Shown here piece by piece: positions 53,522 to 63,972 of a DNA stretch of 64,000 nucleotides. Each line of letters opens with the position of its first letter. Positions within the stretch are counted from its first letter, which is position 1. The position numbers and the translations under genes are program-made. Origin of the DNA: Levilactobacillus tangyuanensis (GTDB lineage: Bacteria > Bacillota > Bacilli > Lactobacillales > Lactobacillaceae); the NCBI RefSeq assembly GCF_003946545.1, contig NZ_RHOA01000009.1, positions 22,923 through 86,922 on the forward strand, written 5' to 3'. The notes under the pieces are model-generated. The model searched no databases and was not told where the DNA came from. It saw only the letters and a list, made by a program, of their open reading frames with translations.

Positions 53522-53860
53522 TTGGATAAACAGGCAGTGTATGATCAACTGAAGAATTTAGAGAATCAACTCCAACAAACGCTGAGTCAGTTCACTGATC
53601 TGCAGGCCGAATTGACCCAGGTCTTCGAACAGAACGCGGAGTTGGAAATCGAGAACCAACACCTACGCGAGCTGTTGGGGGAACTGCAGAAGAGTCTGCC
53701 GGAAGACCCACAGACACCGCAAGGACTTTCGAAGTCCCGACAAATTTTGGAGAAATTATATGAAGAAGGTTTCCATGTTTGTCGTGAGTTTTACGGAACG
53801 CGGCGTAAGCAGGATGAGGAATGTGCCTTCTGTCTAGAAGTTATTTATCGCGATCAATAG
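53522..53860 (+). CDS. yabA: Replication initiation control protein YabA
   Basis: A 112-residue regulator that binds DnaA and DnaN to limit initiation. The N-terminal half is a leucine-zipper coiled coil (LKNLENQLQQTLSQF, LEIENQHLRELLGEL); the C-terminal half is a zinc-binding domain with FHVCREFYG and CAFCLEVIY. TTG start with AAAGGAGGG. rsmI follows after 14 bases. Confidence 0.93.
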   Translation: MDKQAVYDQLKNLENQLQQTLSQFTDLQAELTQVFEQNAELEIENQHLRELLGELQKSLPEDPQTPQGLSKSRQILEKLYEEGFHVCREFYGTRRKQDEECAFCLEVIYRDQ

Positions 53861-53874
53861 GGAGGCTAACAGTA

Positions 53875-54753
53875 ATGGAACGACGACGCAGCTTTCCTGC
53901 TGAATCAACGGGTCATTTATACTTAGTGCCAACGCCAATTGGTAATTTAGACGACATGACCTTTCGCGCCGTTAAGACGCTTAAGGAAGTCGATCTGATT
54001 GCGGCTGAGGATACGCGTAATACTCAGAAATTATTGAATCATTTTGAAATTGAAACCAAGCAGATTAGTTTTCACGAACACAATACCCAGGAACGGATCC
54101 CTCAGCTGGTGGCCAAGTTGGCAGCCGGCATGCAGATTGCTCAAGTGAGTGACGCGGGGATGCCGTCTATTTCTGATCCCGGCCATGAGCTCGTGGTGGC
54201 CTGTGTTGAGGCCAATATTCCCGTCGTGCCATTGCCGGGTGCTAACGCGGGGTTGACGGCCTTAATCGCTTCGGGCTTAGCGCCGCAGCCGTTTTATTTC
54301 TATGGCTTCCTGGACCGTAAGCCTAGGGATCAACGAGCAGAGATTACCGAGTTGGCACAACGTCCGGAAACGCTCATTTTTTATGAAGCGCCACATCGGC
54401 TGAAGAAGACCCTGAGCAATCTGGCGGACGGCCTGGGTGCCGACCGGCCAGCCGTCTTGTGTCGGGAACTGACGAAGCGTTACGAGGAATTCTTGCGGGG
54501 CACGTTAAGTGAACTGGCCGAATGGGCAGCGACCGATACGGTCCGCGGGGAATTTGTCGTCTTGGTTGGGGGAAATCCCGACCCAATTTCTAATGAAGCA
54601 ACGGTTGACTTGAGTGAGCCGATCGATGATCAAGTCGATCGACTGATTGCTGCCGGGGATAAACCCAACGCGGCCATTAAAGAGGTTGCCAAGTTGCGTG
54701 GCTTGAAGAAGCAAGACGTTTACCGTGAATACCATCATCTTGATAAGGAGTGA
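53875..54753 (+). CDS. rsmI: 16S rRNA (cytidine-2'-O)-methyltransferase RsmI
   Basis: A 292-residue tetrapyrrole-methylase-fold enzyme that 2'-O-methylates C1402 of 16S rRNA. Signatures are LYLVPTPIGNLDDMTFRA, AEDTRNTQKLLNHF, SDAGMPSISDPGHELV and FYEAPHRLKKTL. ATG follows AGGGAGGC; longer frames lie inside yabA. The next gene begins six bases downstream. Confidence 0.95.
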   Translation: MERRRSFPAESTGHLYLVPTPIGNLDDMTFRAVKTLKEVDLIAAEDTRNTQKLLNHFEIETKQISFHEHNTQERIPQLVAKLAAGMQIAQVSDAGMPSISDPGHELVVACVEANIPVVPLPGANAGLTALIASGLAPQPFYFYGFLDRKPRDQRAEITELAQRPETLIFYEAPHRLKKTLSNLADGLGADRPAVLCRELTKRYEEFLRGTLSELAEWAATDTVRGEFVVLVGGNPDPISNEATVDLSEPIDDQVDRLIAAGDKPNAAIKEVAKLRGLKKQDVYREYHHLDKE

Positions 54754-54758
54754 CCAGG

Positions 54759-55502
54759 TTGGCCGCTAATGAATATTCAGAAAGCCATCGAATTGTTGAC
54801 CACGAGGTCGATGATACGAGGCATCTAACGCTCGCACAATTAATAAATTTATTTGTTCTGGTCTCCGAAGACCAAAATGACCACCTGGGATTAGGCGTCA
54901 ATTTCGTTCAATCCCATGGGGTTGGCTGGGTGGTCACCCAGTATCATTTCCAGGTGACGCAAATGCCACTGACGGGGGACACCGTTTCCGTAAAAACCAA
55001 GGCCACGGCATTCAATAAATACTTCGCCTACCGTGAATATTGGTTATTTGCGGCCGATGGGTCCACGTTAGCCTATGGTGAATCTATTTGGGTGGCAATG
55101 AGCTATGCCACGCGAAAGATTGCGACGATTCCCCTGGAAATTATCGCGCCATATGAGACGGAACCGGTTAAACGATTGCCGCGGCTACCGCGCCCCAGTC
55201 GCTTTGATGACTCGCAGACGACGGAGACCAAGCCCTATCTGGTACGGTACTTTGATATCGATGCTAACGGTCACGTTAACAATGCCCACTACTTTGACTG
55301 GATGCTGGATGCCTTACCGGCCGATTTCTTGCGGTCACATCAACTCCAGGATTTTCAGATTCGGTTTGAAAATGAAGTTCGTTACGGCGAGTCCGTTGTC
55401 AGCGTGGCCAGCCATACCGACACTGCTAGCCAGCATCGGATTATGATGGGGGCCACGACCGCAGCCACGGCCAATGCCGTGTGGGCAGAACGTGAGCGTT
55501 AG
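54759..55502 (+). CDS. Acyl-ACP thioesterase
   Basis: A 247-residue double hot-dog thioesterase of the FatA/FatB-like bacterial group, releasing fatty acids from acyl-ACP. Segments typical of the family are LNLFVLVSEDQNDHLGLG-like at the first hot-dog helix, VVTQYHFQV, and RYFDIDANGHVNNAHYFDW in the second domain, whose Asp/Asn/His residues form the active site. TTG start with AAGGAG 8 bases upstream. It is linked closely to rsmI. Confidence 0.87.
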   Translation: MAANEYSESHRIVDHEVDDTRHLTLAQLINLFVLVSEDQNDHLGLGVNFVQSHGVGWVVTQYHFQVTQMPLTGDTVSVKTKATAFNKYFAYREYWLFAADGSTLAYGESIWVAMSYATRKIATIPLEIIAPYETEPVKRLPRLPRPSRFDDSQTTETKPYLVRYFDIDANGHVNNAHYFDWMLDALPADFLRSHQLQDFQIRFENEVRYGESVVSVASHTDTASQHRIMMGATTAATANAVWAERER

Positions 55503-55564
55503 AGTGGGCGTTTTGACGGGTCCAGCGTTACAATGATGAGAGATTTTGAAGGGGAATATTAAAT

Positions 55565-56287
55565 ATGAAGATTTTAGCAATTGAGTCATCTAACCGTCCC
55601 CTGAGCGTTGCCGTTTTAGAGGATCAAACAGTCCTGGCAGCGGTCACCGTTACGGTCCATCAAAAGCATGCCGAGTACCTACTACCAGAGATTGAACGTC
55701 TGATGGGGATGGCTGGGATCACCCCCGCCGATCTCGATCGCGTGGTGGTTGCTGCCGGGCCAGGCTCGTACACGGGTATTCGTTTAGCTGTGACCACGGC
55801 CAAGACCCTGGCGGCAACGTTAGATATCGACCTAGTGGCCGTTTCTAGCCTAGCAACATTGGCTACCAACGTGCCGGTTGAAGGTGCTCTGGTGGCGCCA
55901 ATGTTTGATGCCCGCAATCAAAACGTTTTCGCCGGCTTGTACCGGATTAAACAAGGACGGCCGGAAGTGGCGATTGCTGATGCGCATACGAGTGTGGCTA
56001 ATTTTCTCTCCGAAGTAAAAGAATATGGCGAACCGATCTGGTTCCTTGGCGATGCCAGTCACTTTGAGGACAGTATCCAGACAACCGTGTCGGCGGCGAC
56101 ACCCCGGGTTAGCCCGTGGCTTAACTTGCCACAGGCGGCGACAATCGGCTTACTCGGTGCCACGATGACACCAGAAACCGATGTCGATCACTTTGTCCCG
56201 AACTACTTACGCTTGACACAAGCCGAAGCAGACTGGCGGGCCAAGAATCCGGGAAGGGATGCTGAATCCTATGTTGAAAAAATTTAG
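55565..56287 (+). CDS. tsaB: tRNA t6A biosynthesis protein TsaB
   Basis: A 240-residue ASKHA-fold protein, partner of TsaD in making threonylcarbamoyladenosine at position 37 of ANN-decoding tRNAs. Signatures are ILAIESSNRPLSVAVL and VAAGPGSYTGIRLAVTTAKTLA. ATG with GAAGGGG upstream. Overlaps rimI by 17 bases. TsaB-RimI-TsaD is the conserved cluster; TsaE is not in the window. Confidence 0.95.
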   Translation: MKILAIESSNRPLSVAVLEDQTVLAAVTVTVHQKHAEYLLPEIERLMGMAGITPADLDRVVVAAGPGSYTGIRLAVTTAKTLAATLDIDLVAVSSLATLATNVPVEGALVAPMFDARNQNVFAGLYRIKQGRPEVAIADAHTSVANFLSEVKEYGEPIWFLGDASHFEDSIQTTVSAATPRVSPWLNLPQAATIGLLGATMTPETDVDHFVPNYLRLTQAEADWRAKNPGRDAESYVEKI

Positions 56288-56855
56288 AATCTGGTATCAG
56301 AGTATCTTTGGTAATCGCCAAAATGTGGCCCGCGAGGCGGCGTTGGATGTTAAGAATCAACGCGTCGAAATTAACGGGATCACGTATTTTGTGGCGAAGG
56401 CCCTATTCACGGATATTCCGGAAATGATTGAGATTGAGCGGGCCGTCTATTCCGGTCAGGCGCCTTGGGACGCCACGGCCTTTGCCAGCGAGTTGCGACG
56501 AGAACGGGATCGGCTTTATCTGGTTATTCGTAAAAATGACCAGCTGTTGGCCTTCATTGGATGTACCTTTGAGGAATGCGACGAAGATGCCCATATCACC
56601 AATATTGCAGTGATCCCTGATTATCAGCGCCATGGATTAGGCCAACACCTGATTCAGGTGATGATCAAGCGGGCGCAACGCTTGGGTTACCGCAGCATGA
56701 GTCTTGAGGTGCGGATTTCCAACGAAAATGCCCAGCGGCTATACCGCAGCCTTCAATTCGAACAGGCTGGTATCAAGCGGGGGTACTACTTCGGTGATCA
56801 TGAAGACGCCGTCGATATGGTCCTAGATTTGAGCAAAGTTAACCAAACAGACTAG
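56271..56855 (+). CDS. rimI: Ribosomal protein S18-alanine N-acetyltransferase RimI-like
   Basis: A 194-residue GNAT acetyltransferase. The acetyl-CoA loop is PDYQRHGLGQHLI, preceded by HITNIAVIP and followed by SLEVRISNENAQRLYRSL, all RimI hallmarks. About 40 extra N-terminal residues precede the GNAT domain, longer than minimal RimI (about 150). ATG at 56271 inside the end of tsaB; an ATG four codons earlier is also possible. Confidence 0.92.
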   Translation: MLKKFRIWYQSIFGNRQNVAREAALDVKNQRVEINGITYFVAKALFTDIPEMIEIERAVYSGQAPWDATAFASELRRERDRLYLVIRKNDQLLAFIGCTFEECDEDAHITNIAVIPDYQRHGLGQHLIQVMIKRAQRLGYRSMSLEVRISNENAQRLYRSLQFEQAGIKRGYYFGDHEDAVDMVLDLSKVNQTD

Positions 56856-56905
56856 TGGGTGGCGAAGGCCACTCGTTTTTATTGAGATGATAGGGAGTAA
56901 GAGGA

Positions 56906-57949
56906 GTGAGTCCAACGAAAGACCGAAATTTAATTTTAGCGTTTGAATCAAGTTGTGATGAGACTAGTGTGGCGGTCATCGAGGACGGTCATAAAATCTT
57001 GTCGAACATCGTCGCAACGCAGATCAAGAGTCACCAACGGTTTGGTGGTGTGGTGCCAGAGGTCGCTAGTCGACACCATATCGAAGAGGTGACACTGTGC
57101 ATCAAGGATGCCCTGAGTGAAGCCGATGTTACCTATGACGATCTGGATGCCGTTGCCGTTACGTATGGTCCGGGGTTAGTCGGGGCGTTATTGATCGGTG
57201 TGACCGCCGCTAAGACCCTGGCTTTTGCTCACAACCTACCATTGATTCCTGTGAACCATATGGCGGGCCATATCTATGCGGCTCGTTATGTGGAACCCAT
57301 TGCATTTCCGGCAATGGCCCTCCTGGTTTCTGGTGGTCATACGGAACTCGTCTACATGCCAGCTGAGAATGAATTTGAAATCATTGGGGAGACCCGCGAT
57401 GACGCCGCCGGCGAAGCCTACGACAAGGTTGGCCGGGTGATGGGTGTTAATTATCCTGCCGGCAAGACGGTTGATGAGTGGGCCCATCAGGGACACGATA
57501 GCTTCAAGTTTCCTCGGGCAATGGAGAAGGACGACAATTTTGACTTTAGCTTTAGCGGGTTAAAGAGTGCCTTCATTAATACCACGCATCACGCCGACCA
57601 AATTGGTGAGACGTTGAATAAGCAAGACCTTTCCGCCAGTTTCCAACAAGCGGTTGTGGATGTCTTAGCCGAGAAGACCCAACGCGCCCTTTCCGATTAT
57701 CCGGTAAAGCAATTAATCTTGGCCGGTGGGGTTGCAGCTAACCATGGCTTGCGTGAACGTTTGGAACAAGACTTGCAGCACAATCCAATCACCCACCTGG
57801 TCAAGGCACCCTTGAACCTGTGTGGGGATAATGCGGCCATGATTGGGGCCTTTGCCTATGTGGCCTACAAGCACGGTATCTTTGCCGATGCGACATTGAA
57901 TGCCGATCCTAGCCTGGAATTTGACTGGCTGGCTAATTCGGTGAAGTAA
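56906..57949 (+). CDS. tsaD: tRNA N6-adenosine threonylcarbamoyltransferase TsaD
   Basis: A 347-residue enzyme transferring the threonylcarbamoyl group to A37. Motifs: [14 protein letters not shown], the metal-binding [25 protein letters not shown], and [13 protein letters not shown] in the nucleotide site. Length is normal. GTG start with GGGAG at nine bases. Terminator follows. Confidence 0.96.
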   Translation: MSPTKDRNLILAFESSCDETSVAVIEDGHKILSNIVATQIKSHQRFGGVVPEVASRHHIEEVTLCIKDALSEADVTYDDLDAVAVTYGPGLVGALLIGVTAAKTLAFAHNLPLIPVNHMAGHIYAARYVEPIAFPAMALLVSGGHTELVYMPAENEFEIIGETRDDAAGEAYDKVGRVMGVNYPAGKTVDEWAHQGHDSFKFPRAMEKDDNFDFSFSGLKSAFINTTHHADQIGETLNKQDLSASFQQAVVDVLAEKTQRALSDYPVKQLILAGGVAANHGLRERLEQDLQHNPITHLVKAPLNLCGDNAAMIGAFAYVAYKHGIFADATLNADPSLEFDWLANSVK

Positions 57950-57971
57950 GCTATTCGCTAAATAAATGATT

Positions 57972-58003
57972 AAAGGCCACCCTTATTTGTGGGTGGCCTT
58001 TGT
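57972..58003 (+). terminator. Terminator after tsaD
   Basis: AAAGGCCACCC pairs with GGGTGGCCTTT with an 8-base loop, followed by GTTGT. Confidence 0.8.
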
Positions 58004-58034
58004 TGTATACTGATCACCAAAAGGAGTGATCGAT

Positions 58035-58754
58035 ATGGGTAAGCTTGAGGGTAAAGTTGCCGTTGTTACTGGTGGATCTTCCGGCATTGGACTCGCAACG
58101 ATTGAAAAGATGGTGGCCGAAGGTGCGGTCGCCATTTCGGCCGACGTGAGCGCCCCAGCTGATGATCGGATTGCGTTTGAACAAACGGATGTAACCGATG
58201 AAGCTTCGCTGACCGCCATGGTGGACCACGTTGTGAGTCAATACGGGCATCTGGATGTTGTCGTTGCTAACGCCGGTGTGACCGAGAAGAAGGCTGGCGT
58301 GGCCGATATCGATCTCGATAATTGGAATCGGGTGATTGCGATCGATCTGACGGGGGTTGTCCTAACCAACAAGGTGGTCGTGGCGAAAATGTTGAAGCAG
58401 GGGACGGGCGGCAGCGTCATCAATATGAGCTCCATTCTCGGCGTTGTCGGTGCGGCTAAGTCACAAGCGTACTCGGCGGCCAAAGCGGGCGTTGCTAATT
58501 ATACCAAGTCCCAGGCGGTCACCTACGCCAAGCAAGGCATTCGGTTTAATTCAATTGCCCCTGGCTATGTCGCGACACCATTGTTGAAGACCTTGCCCAA
58601 AGAGGTGACGGATCCGATGGTAGGTAAGATGCCAATTGGCCGATTGGCCCAACCGGCGGAAATCGCCAACGTCATCGCCTTCGTTGCCAGCGATGAGGCC
58701 TCCTTTGTCACTGGGACCACGATTAACGTCGATGGTGGTTACACGGCCTTATAA
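58035..58754 (+). CDS. Short-chain dehydrogenase/reductase
   Basis: A 239-residue NAD(P)-dependent SDR. Cofactor motif is VVTGGSSGIGLATIE, followed by NAGVTE; the catalytic Ser lies in INMSSILGVVG, and Tyr and Lys in YSAAKAGVANYTKS. The C-terminal segment FVTGTTINVDGGYTAL is typical of classical SDRs. Substrate cannot be read from sequence. ATG follows AAGGAG; an in-frame GTG overlaps the ribosome site. Confidence 0.9.
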   Translation: MGKLEGKVAVVTGGSSGIGLATIEKMVAEGAVAISADVSAPADDRIAFEQTDVTDEASLTAMVDHVVSQYGHLDVVVANAGVTEKKAGVADIDLDNWNRVIAIDLTGVVLTNKVVVAKMLKQGTGGSVINMSSILGVVGAAKSQAYSAAKAGVANYTKSQAVTYAKQGIRFNSIAPGYVATPLLKTLPKEVTDPMVGKMPIGRLAQPAEIANVIAFVASDEASFVTGTTINVDGGYTAL

Positions 58755-58766
58755 TCGAAACAACCT

Positions 58767-58806
58767 AAAACACCAACGACCTATTTTAAAAGGTCGTTGG
58801 TGTTTT
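58767..58806. terminator. Bidirectional terminator, SDR / ABC-F gene
   Basis: AAAACACCAACGACCT pairs exactly with AGGTCGTTGGTGTTTT; A and T tracts on both sides. Confidence 0.9.
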
Positions 58807-58818
58807 TACTCGTTTAGG

Positions 58819-60771
58819 TTAGTCTTCGAAGTCTTCCAGGGCCAGACTCTTCTCGGTCCAGGATTCTTCGGTTTCATTCAACTGAGTCGTCACATCGGTC
58901 AGTTCTTGTTGTAGGTCAGCTAATTTGTCGGCGTCGTTAAAGTTTTCCGGTGCGCTCATTTCCGTTTCAACGGCGGTCTTCTTGGCATCGAGGTCGTTCA
59001 TTTGTTCCTCAAGGGCCTCGACTTGACGAGAAAGCTTTCGTTTAGCCTTTTGTTGATCCTTTTGCTGTTGATAATTTACTTGGGTTTGCTTAGGCTGGTC
59101 GACGGTTGGATGAGCCGCTTCGGCCTCAGCGGCCTCTTGGGCGGCATAGGCGTCTTGCTCGGCTTTCTTGTCGACGTAGTAGTCATAATTACCCAGGTAG
59201 CGGGTCGTGCCACTTGGTTCAAGCTCAACCACTTCGGTGGCGACTTGGTTAATGAAATACCGGTCATGAGAGACGAAGAGGATCGTCCCGTCGAACTCGT
59301 TGAGCGCGTTCTCTAAGACCTCACGACTGTCGATGTCCAAGTGATTGGTGGGTTCGTCCAGCATCAGGAAGTTGTCGTGACGCAAGGCCAACTTGGTCAA
59401 GAGCAAGCGAGCCTTTTCACCACCACTGAGACTATGCACAGCCTTATCCACATCGCTTCCCGTGAAAAGGAAACTGCCCAGGATCGAGCGAATATCGCCT
59501 TCGGGCGTGGTGGGATGATCATCCCACAATTCATGAAGGACGGTTTTCTTGGGATGGAGGGTGGCTTGGTCTTGGTCGTAGTACCCGGTATCGACGCCGG
59601 TTCCAAAAATAATCTGGCCCTGAATGGCGGGAAGGCGACCCAGAATCGTCTTCAAGAGCGTCGACTTCCCAATTCCATTGGGGCCGACGATGGCGACGGC
59701 TTGGTGCTTCTTGATATCTAAATTGACTGGGGTACAGAGCGTCTGGTTGTCATAGCCAATGGCGCCATTGACCACGTCTAAGACGATGTTCCCACTTTGA
59801 CGGTGGGGCCGGAAGGTGAAACGGGCAACCTTCTCGTCGCCCTCGGGCCGATCGATTCGGTCCATCTTTTCCAACTGTTTCCGCCGAGCCTGGGCTCGCT
59901 TGGTCGTCGACGCGCGAACGATGTTTTTGTTCACAAAGTCTTCCAACTTGGAAATTTCGGTTTGTTGCTTATCGTATTCCTTCCATTCGCGACGGAGCCG
60001 TTCGGCCTTTGCATCGATGTAATGGGAGTAGTTGCCAGGGTAGTGAACCAGGCCGCCATGTGCCATGTCGTAGACGTCGTTGACGACATGATCGAGGAAA
60101 TACCGGTCATGAGACACGACTAGGATGGCGCCGGGATAACCTTGTAGGTAGCCTTCTAACCAGGTCAACGTTTCCACGTCCAAATGGTTGGTCGGTTCGT
60201 CCAAGATTAAGAGGTCTGGCCGTTCTAACAGGAGCTTGGCGAGGGCCAATTGTGTACGTTGGCCCCCGGATAATTCGTTGATGGGCTTGTCGTAGTAGTC
60301 TTCATCGAATTCAAATCCATGGAGCACGCCCCGGATTTCAGCCTGATAACCGTAGCCATTCTGATCGCTGAAGTCCTGTTGCAATTGATCATAGGTGGCA
60401 GAGACTTGGTTAAATTGTTCTTGGTTCGCAATGATGTCGGGGTCACTCATGCTGACTTCCAACTCGTGCATGCGCTTTTCCATGGTCTGGAGTTTGGCAA
60501 AGACACTCATCATTTCTGCCCAGACCGTTTTGGTTGAGGCTAGTCCGGCATTTTGAGCCTGGTAGCCAAAGGTTAAACCACGCTTGGTGGTAATCTGGCC
60601 TTCATCCGGCGTGGTCTCGCCCGCAATCATCTTGAGCAGGGTGGATTTTCCCGCCCCATTACGCCCCACGAGGGCGACGCGACCGTGTTCCGGCACATCG
60701 AGACTCACGTTACTGAAGAGTACCGACGCCCCGAATCGGCGGGTCACCTGTTGAACTTGTAAAAGAATCAC
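58819..60771 (-). CDS. ABC-F family ATPase (YdiF/Uup-like)
   Basis: A 650-residue soluble protein with two ABC ATPase domains. Domain 1 has GRNGAGKSTLLKM, LSGGQRTQLALAKLLL and LLILDEPTNHLD; domain 2 has [14 protein letters not shown] and LSGGEKARLLLTK. The linker is charged (WKEYDKQQTEISKLEDF) and the C-terminus is a long coiled coil. ABC-F proteins act on ribosomes as translation factors or antibiotic-protection proteins; here a housekeeping translation factor is more likely. GTG start with GGGAGG nine bases upstream. Confidence 0.9.
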   Translation of the reverse strand: MILLQVQQVTRRFGASVLFSNVSLDVPEHGRVALVGRNGAGKSTLLKMIAGETTPDEGQITTKRGLTFGYQAQNAGLASTKTVWAEMMSVFAKLQTMEKRMHELEVSMSDPDIIANQEQFNQVSATYDQLQQDFSDQNGYGYQAEIRGVLHGFEFDEDYYDKPINELSGGQRTQLALAKLLLERPDLLILDEPTNHLDVETLTWLEGYLQGYPGAILVVSHDRYFLDHVVNDVYDMAHGGLVHYPGNYSHYIDAKAERLRREWKEYDKQQTEISKLEDFVNKNIVRASTTKRAQARRKQLEKMDRIDRPEGDEKVARFTFRPHRQSGNIVLDVVNGAIGYDNQTLCTPVNLDIKKHQAVAIVGPNGIGKSTLLKTILGRLPAIQGQIIFGTGVDTGYYDQDQATLHPKKTVLHELWDDHPTTPEGDIRSILGSFLFTGSDVDKAVHSLSGGEKARLLLTKLALRHDNFLMLDEPTNHLDIDSREVLENALNEFDGTILFVSHDRYFINQVATEVVELEPSGTTRYLGNYDYYVDKKAEQDAYAAQEAAEAEAAHPTVDQPKQTQVNYQQQKDQQKAKRKLSRQVEALEEQMNDLDAKKTAVETEMSAPENFNDADKLADLQQELTDVTTQLNETEESWTEKSLALEDFED

Positions 60772-60814
60772 CGATCTGAACCTCCCTTAACTGTTGCTCA
60801 GAGTTATTAGGTCT

Positions 60815-60823
60815 ATTTTAGCA
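60815..60823 (-). promoter_or_regulatory. Extended -10 promoter of ABC-F gene
   Basis: On the minus strand TGC-TAAAAT lies about 44 bases before the start codon; -35 is weak. Confidence 0.5.
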
Positions 60824-60879
60824 TATTCGTCCGAGAGACCGAAATTTGCTGATAATTGTGAAAAATATTTGCAAATTCT

Positions 60880-60907
60880 TTCACAAGAGGGGCGGTTATG
60901 CTATAAT
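60880..60907 (+). promoter_or_regulatory. rex promoter with Rex-like half-sites
   Basis: TTCACA (60880-60885), 16-base spacer and TATAAT preceded by TGC form the promoter. TTGTGAAA (60856-60863) and TTTCACAA (60879-60886) are inverted Rex-type half-sites, but their spacing is wider than the standard 18-bp operator, so autoregulation is tentative. Confidence 0.6.
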
Positions 60908-61005
60908 CTGTGAGGAAGTGGATTTCACAATCACGTGAACTTAAATTCATTAAGACGCTAATAAGTTAGAAGCATAGAAGCTATTTCATATAGGAGGTAT
61001 TATTT

Positions 61006-61644
61006 TTGACTGATCAGAAAATTCCCCGGGCGACAGCTAAGCGGTTACCGATTTACTACCGCTATCTAAATATTTTGCTGGATGCTGATAAGACCCGTGT
61101 CTCTTCAACCGAACTGTCCGACGCCGTTAAGGTGGATTCGGCCACGATTCGTCGTGACTTTTCTTACTTTGGTGCCCTGGGTAAGCGTGGCTACGGTTAC
61201 GATGTGGAGAGCTTGGTTAAGTTCTTTAAGAAGATCTTGAACCAAGACCGATTAACCAACGTGGGGTTGATCGGTGTCGGTAACCTGGGACATGCCTTGT
61301 TAAACTTTAATTTCCATCAGGATGGTAACGTGCGGATTAGCGCAGCCTTCGATGTTAATGAAGAGTTAGCAAATACGATTCATAGTGGCGTTCCCATCTA
61401 TCCCATGACCGACCTGCGGAAGCAATTGGAAGAACAACAAATTCAAGTGGCCATCCTGACGGTGCCAGCCGACGTTGCCCAGGAAGTTACGGATGATGCC
61501 GTTGCCGGTGGGGTTAAAGGGATTTTGAACTTTACGCCACTTAGAATTACGGTGCCGAAGGATGTTCGCGTTCAAAACGTGGACTTGACGAACGAATTAC
61601 AAACGCTGATTTATTTCTTAGAACACTATAATCACAAGGATTAA
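61006..61644 (+). CDS. rex: Redox-sensing transcriptional repressor Rex
   Basis: A 212-residue repressor that responds to the NADH/NAD+ ratio and controls fermentation genes. N-terminal winged helix: [19 protein letters not shown] and [24 protein letters not shown]-terminal Rossmann fold: [16 protein letters not shown]. Length is standard. TTG start with AGGAGG at good spacing. Stands alone, upstream of groESL. Confidence 0.95.
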   Translation: MTDQKIPRATAKRLPIYYRYLNILLDADKTRVSSTELSDAVKVDSATIRRDFSYFGALGKRGYGYDVESLVKFFKKILNQDRLTNVGLIGVGNLGHALLNFNFHQDGNVRISAAFDVNEELANTIHSGVPIYPMTDLRKQLEEQQIQVAILTVPADVAQEVTDDAVAGGVKGILNFTPLRITVPKDVRVQNVDLTNELQTLIYFLEHYNHKD

Positions 61645-61653
61645 TGAGCGATT

Positions 61654-61685
61654 AGGCGGGGACTTTGGTCCTGGCCTTTTTATTT
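61654..61685 (+). terminator. Terminator after rex
   Basis: AGGCGGGGAC pairs with GTCCTGGCCT (one mismatch, one G-U), then TTTTTATTTT. Confidence 0.75.
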
Positions 61686-61732
61686 TGCTCAGGTTTATCG
61701 AGTGGCGTAGGCCAATTTGTTTGTCAAAATCC

Positions 61733-61761
61733 TTGATTTTTAAAAGGAAAAACCATATATT
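61733..61761 (+). promoter_or_regulatory. Promoter of groESL
   Basis: TTGATT (61733-61738), 17-base spacer, TATATT (61756-61761); start site near 61768. Confidence 0.65.
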
Positions 61762-61772
61762 AGATATTGTGA

Positions 61773-61799
61773 TTAGCACTTATGTTAGTCAAGTGCTAA
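61773..61799. promoter_or_regulatory. CIRCE element (HrcA operator)
   Basis: TTAGCACTT, nine bases, AAGTGCTAA is a perfect 9-9-9 inverted repeat matching CIRCE. It starts a few bases after the predicted transcript start, so HrcA would repress groESL. The hrcA gene is not in the window. Confidence 0.92.
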
Positions 61800-61834
61800 C
61801 AGTGCTAAAAAGTAAGTTTATTGGAGGGATTCAA

Positions 61835-62119
61835 GTGTTAAAACCATTAGGAGACCGCGTCATTTTGGATCAACCAGAAGAAGAAGAAACCACGGTTGGT
61901 GGCATTGTTTTAGCAAGTAATGCCCAAGAAAAGCCTTCAACGGCCAACGTTGTGGCCGTTAGTGATGGCCGTGTGTTAGACAATGGCGATAAGGTAGCCC
62001 CAGCCGTTAAGGTTGGCGACAAGGTATTGTTTGACAAGTACGCCGGTACTGAAGTTAAGTATGCCGACAAGACTTACCTTGTTTTACACGAAAAGGATTT
62101 AGTTGCCGTTATCGACTAA
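61835..62119 (+). CDS. groES: Co-chaperonin GroES
   Basis: A 94-residue 10-kDa chaperonin that caps GroEL. Signatures: [23 protein letters not shown] and the mobile loop region, ending [18 protein letters not shown]. GTG start with TTGGAGGG; longer in-frame starts lie upstream of the promoter and CIRCE and are not used. Confidence 0.96.
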   Translation: MLKPLGDRVILDQPEEEETTVGGIVLASNAQEKPSTANVVAVSDGRVLDNGDKVAPAVKVGDKVLFDKYAGTEVKYADKTYLVLHEKDLVAVID

Positions 62120-62165
62120 GTGCTTTCCCACTGATACGAAGTCAAAAAAATCTAGTATGAGGTGA

Positions 62166-63800
<1,635 letters not shown>

Positions 63801-63828
63801 TCAACGCGTCACCGTTAAAATGAATTTA

Positions 63829-63877
63829 AAACAGCGACTCACTGCCAATGACAGTTTGGCAGTGAGTCGCTGTTTGT
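63829..63877 (+). terminator. Terminator of groESL
   Basis: AAACAGCGACTCACTGCCA pairs with TGGCAGTGAGTCGCTGTTT around ATGACAGTT; a very stable hairpin, then GTCTTT. Confidence 0.88.
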
Positions 63878-63885
63878 CTTTCCAA

Positions 63886-63918
63886 ACAAAAAGTTGTTTC
63901 ACCATTTGGTCAAACAAC
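63886..63918 (-). terminator. Minus-strand terminator-like hairpin near right edge
   Basis: GTTGTTT pairs with AAACAAC (outer 7 bp) plus ACC/GGT inside; on the minus strand it is followed by T5 GTTT. It suggests a minus-strand gene to the right, outside the window. Confidence 0.55.
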
Positions 63919-63950
63919 TCATTCGCGCATTTTAGAATCAAGTTAGCCAC

Positions 63951-63972
63951 TGTCTCAAAATTTTTTGGACAA
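63951..63972. mobile_element. Possible end of an IS3/IS150-type insertion sequence
   Basis: TGTCTCAAAATTTTTTGGAC followed by A resembles IS150-group terminal inverted repeats, which begin TGT and contain AAAA..TTGGACA. Nothing of a transposase is visible before the window ends, so this is a weak call. Confidence 0.3.

Noticed and set aside
55513..55534. TTGACG and TACAAT upstream of tsaB as a promoter
   Set aside because: Only 10 bases separate the boxes, too few for sigma-A.
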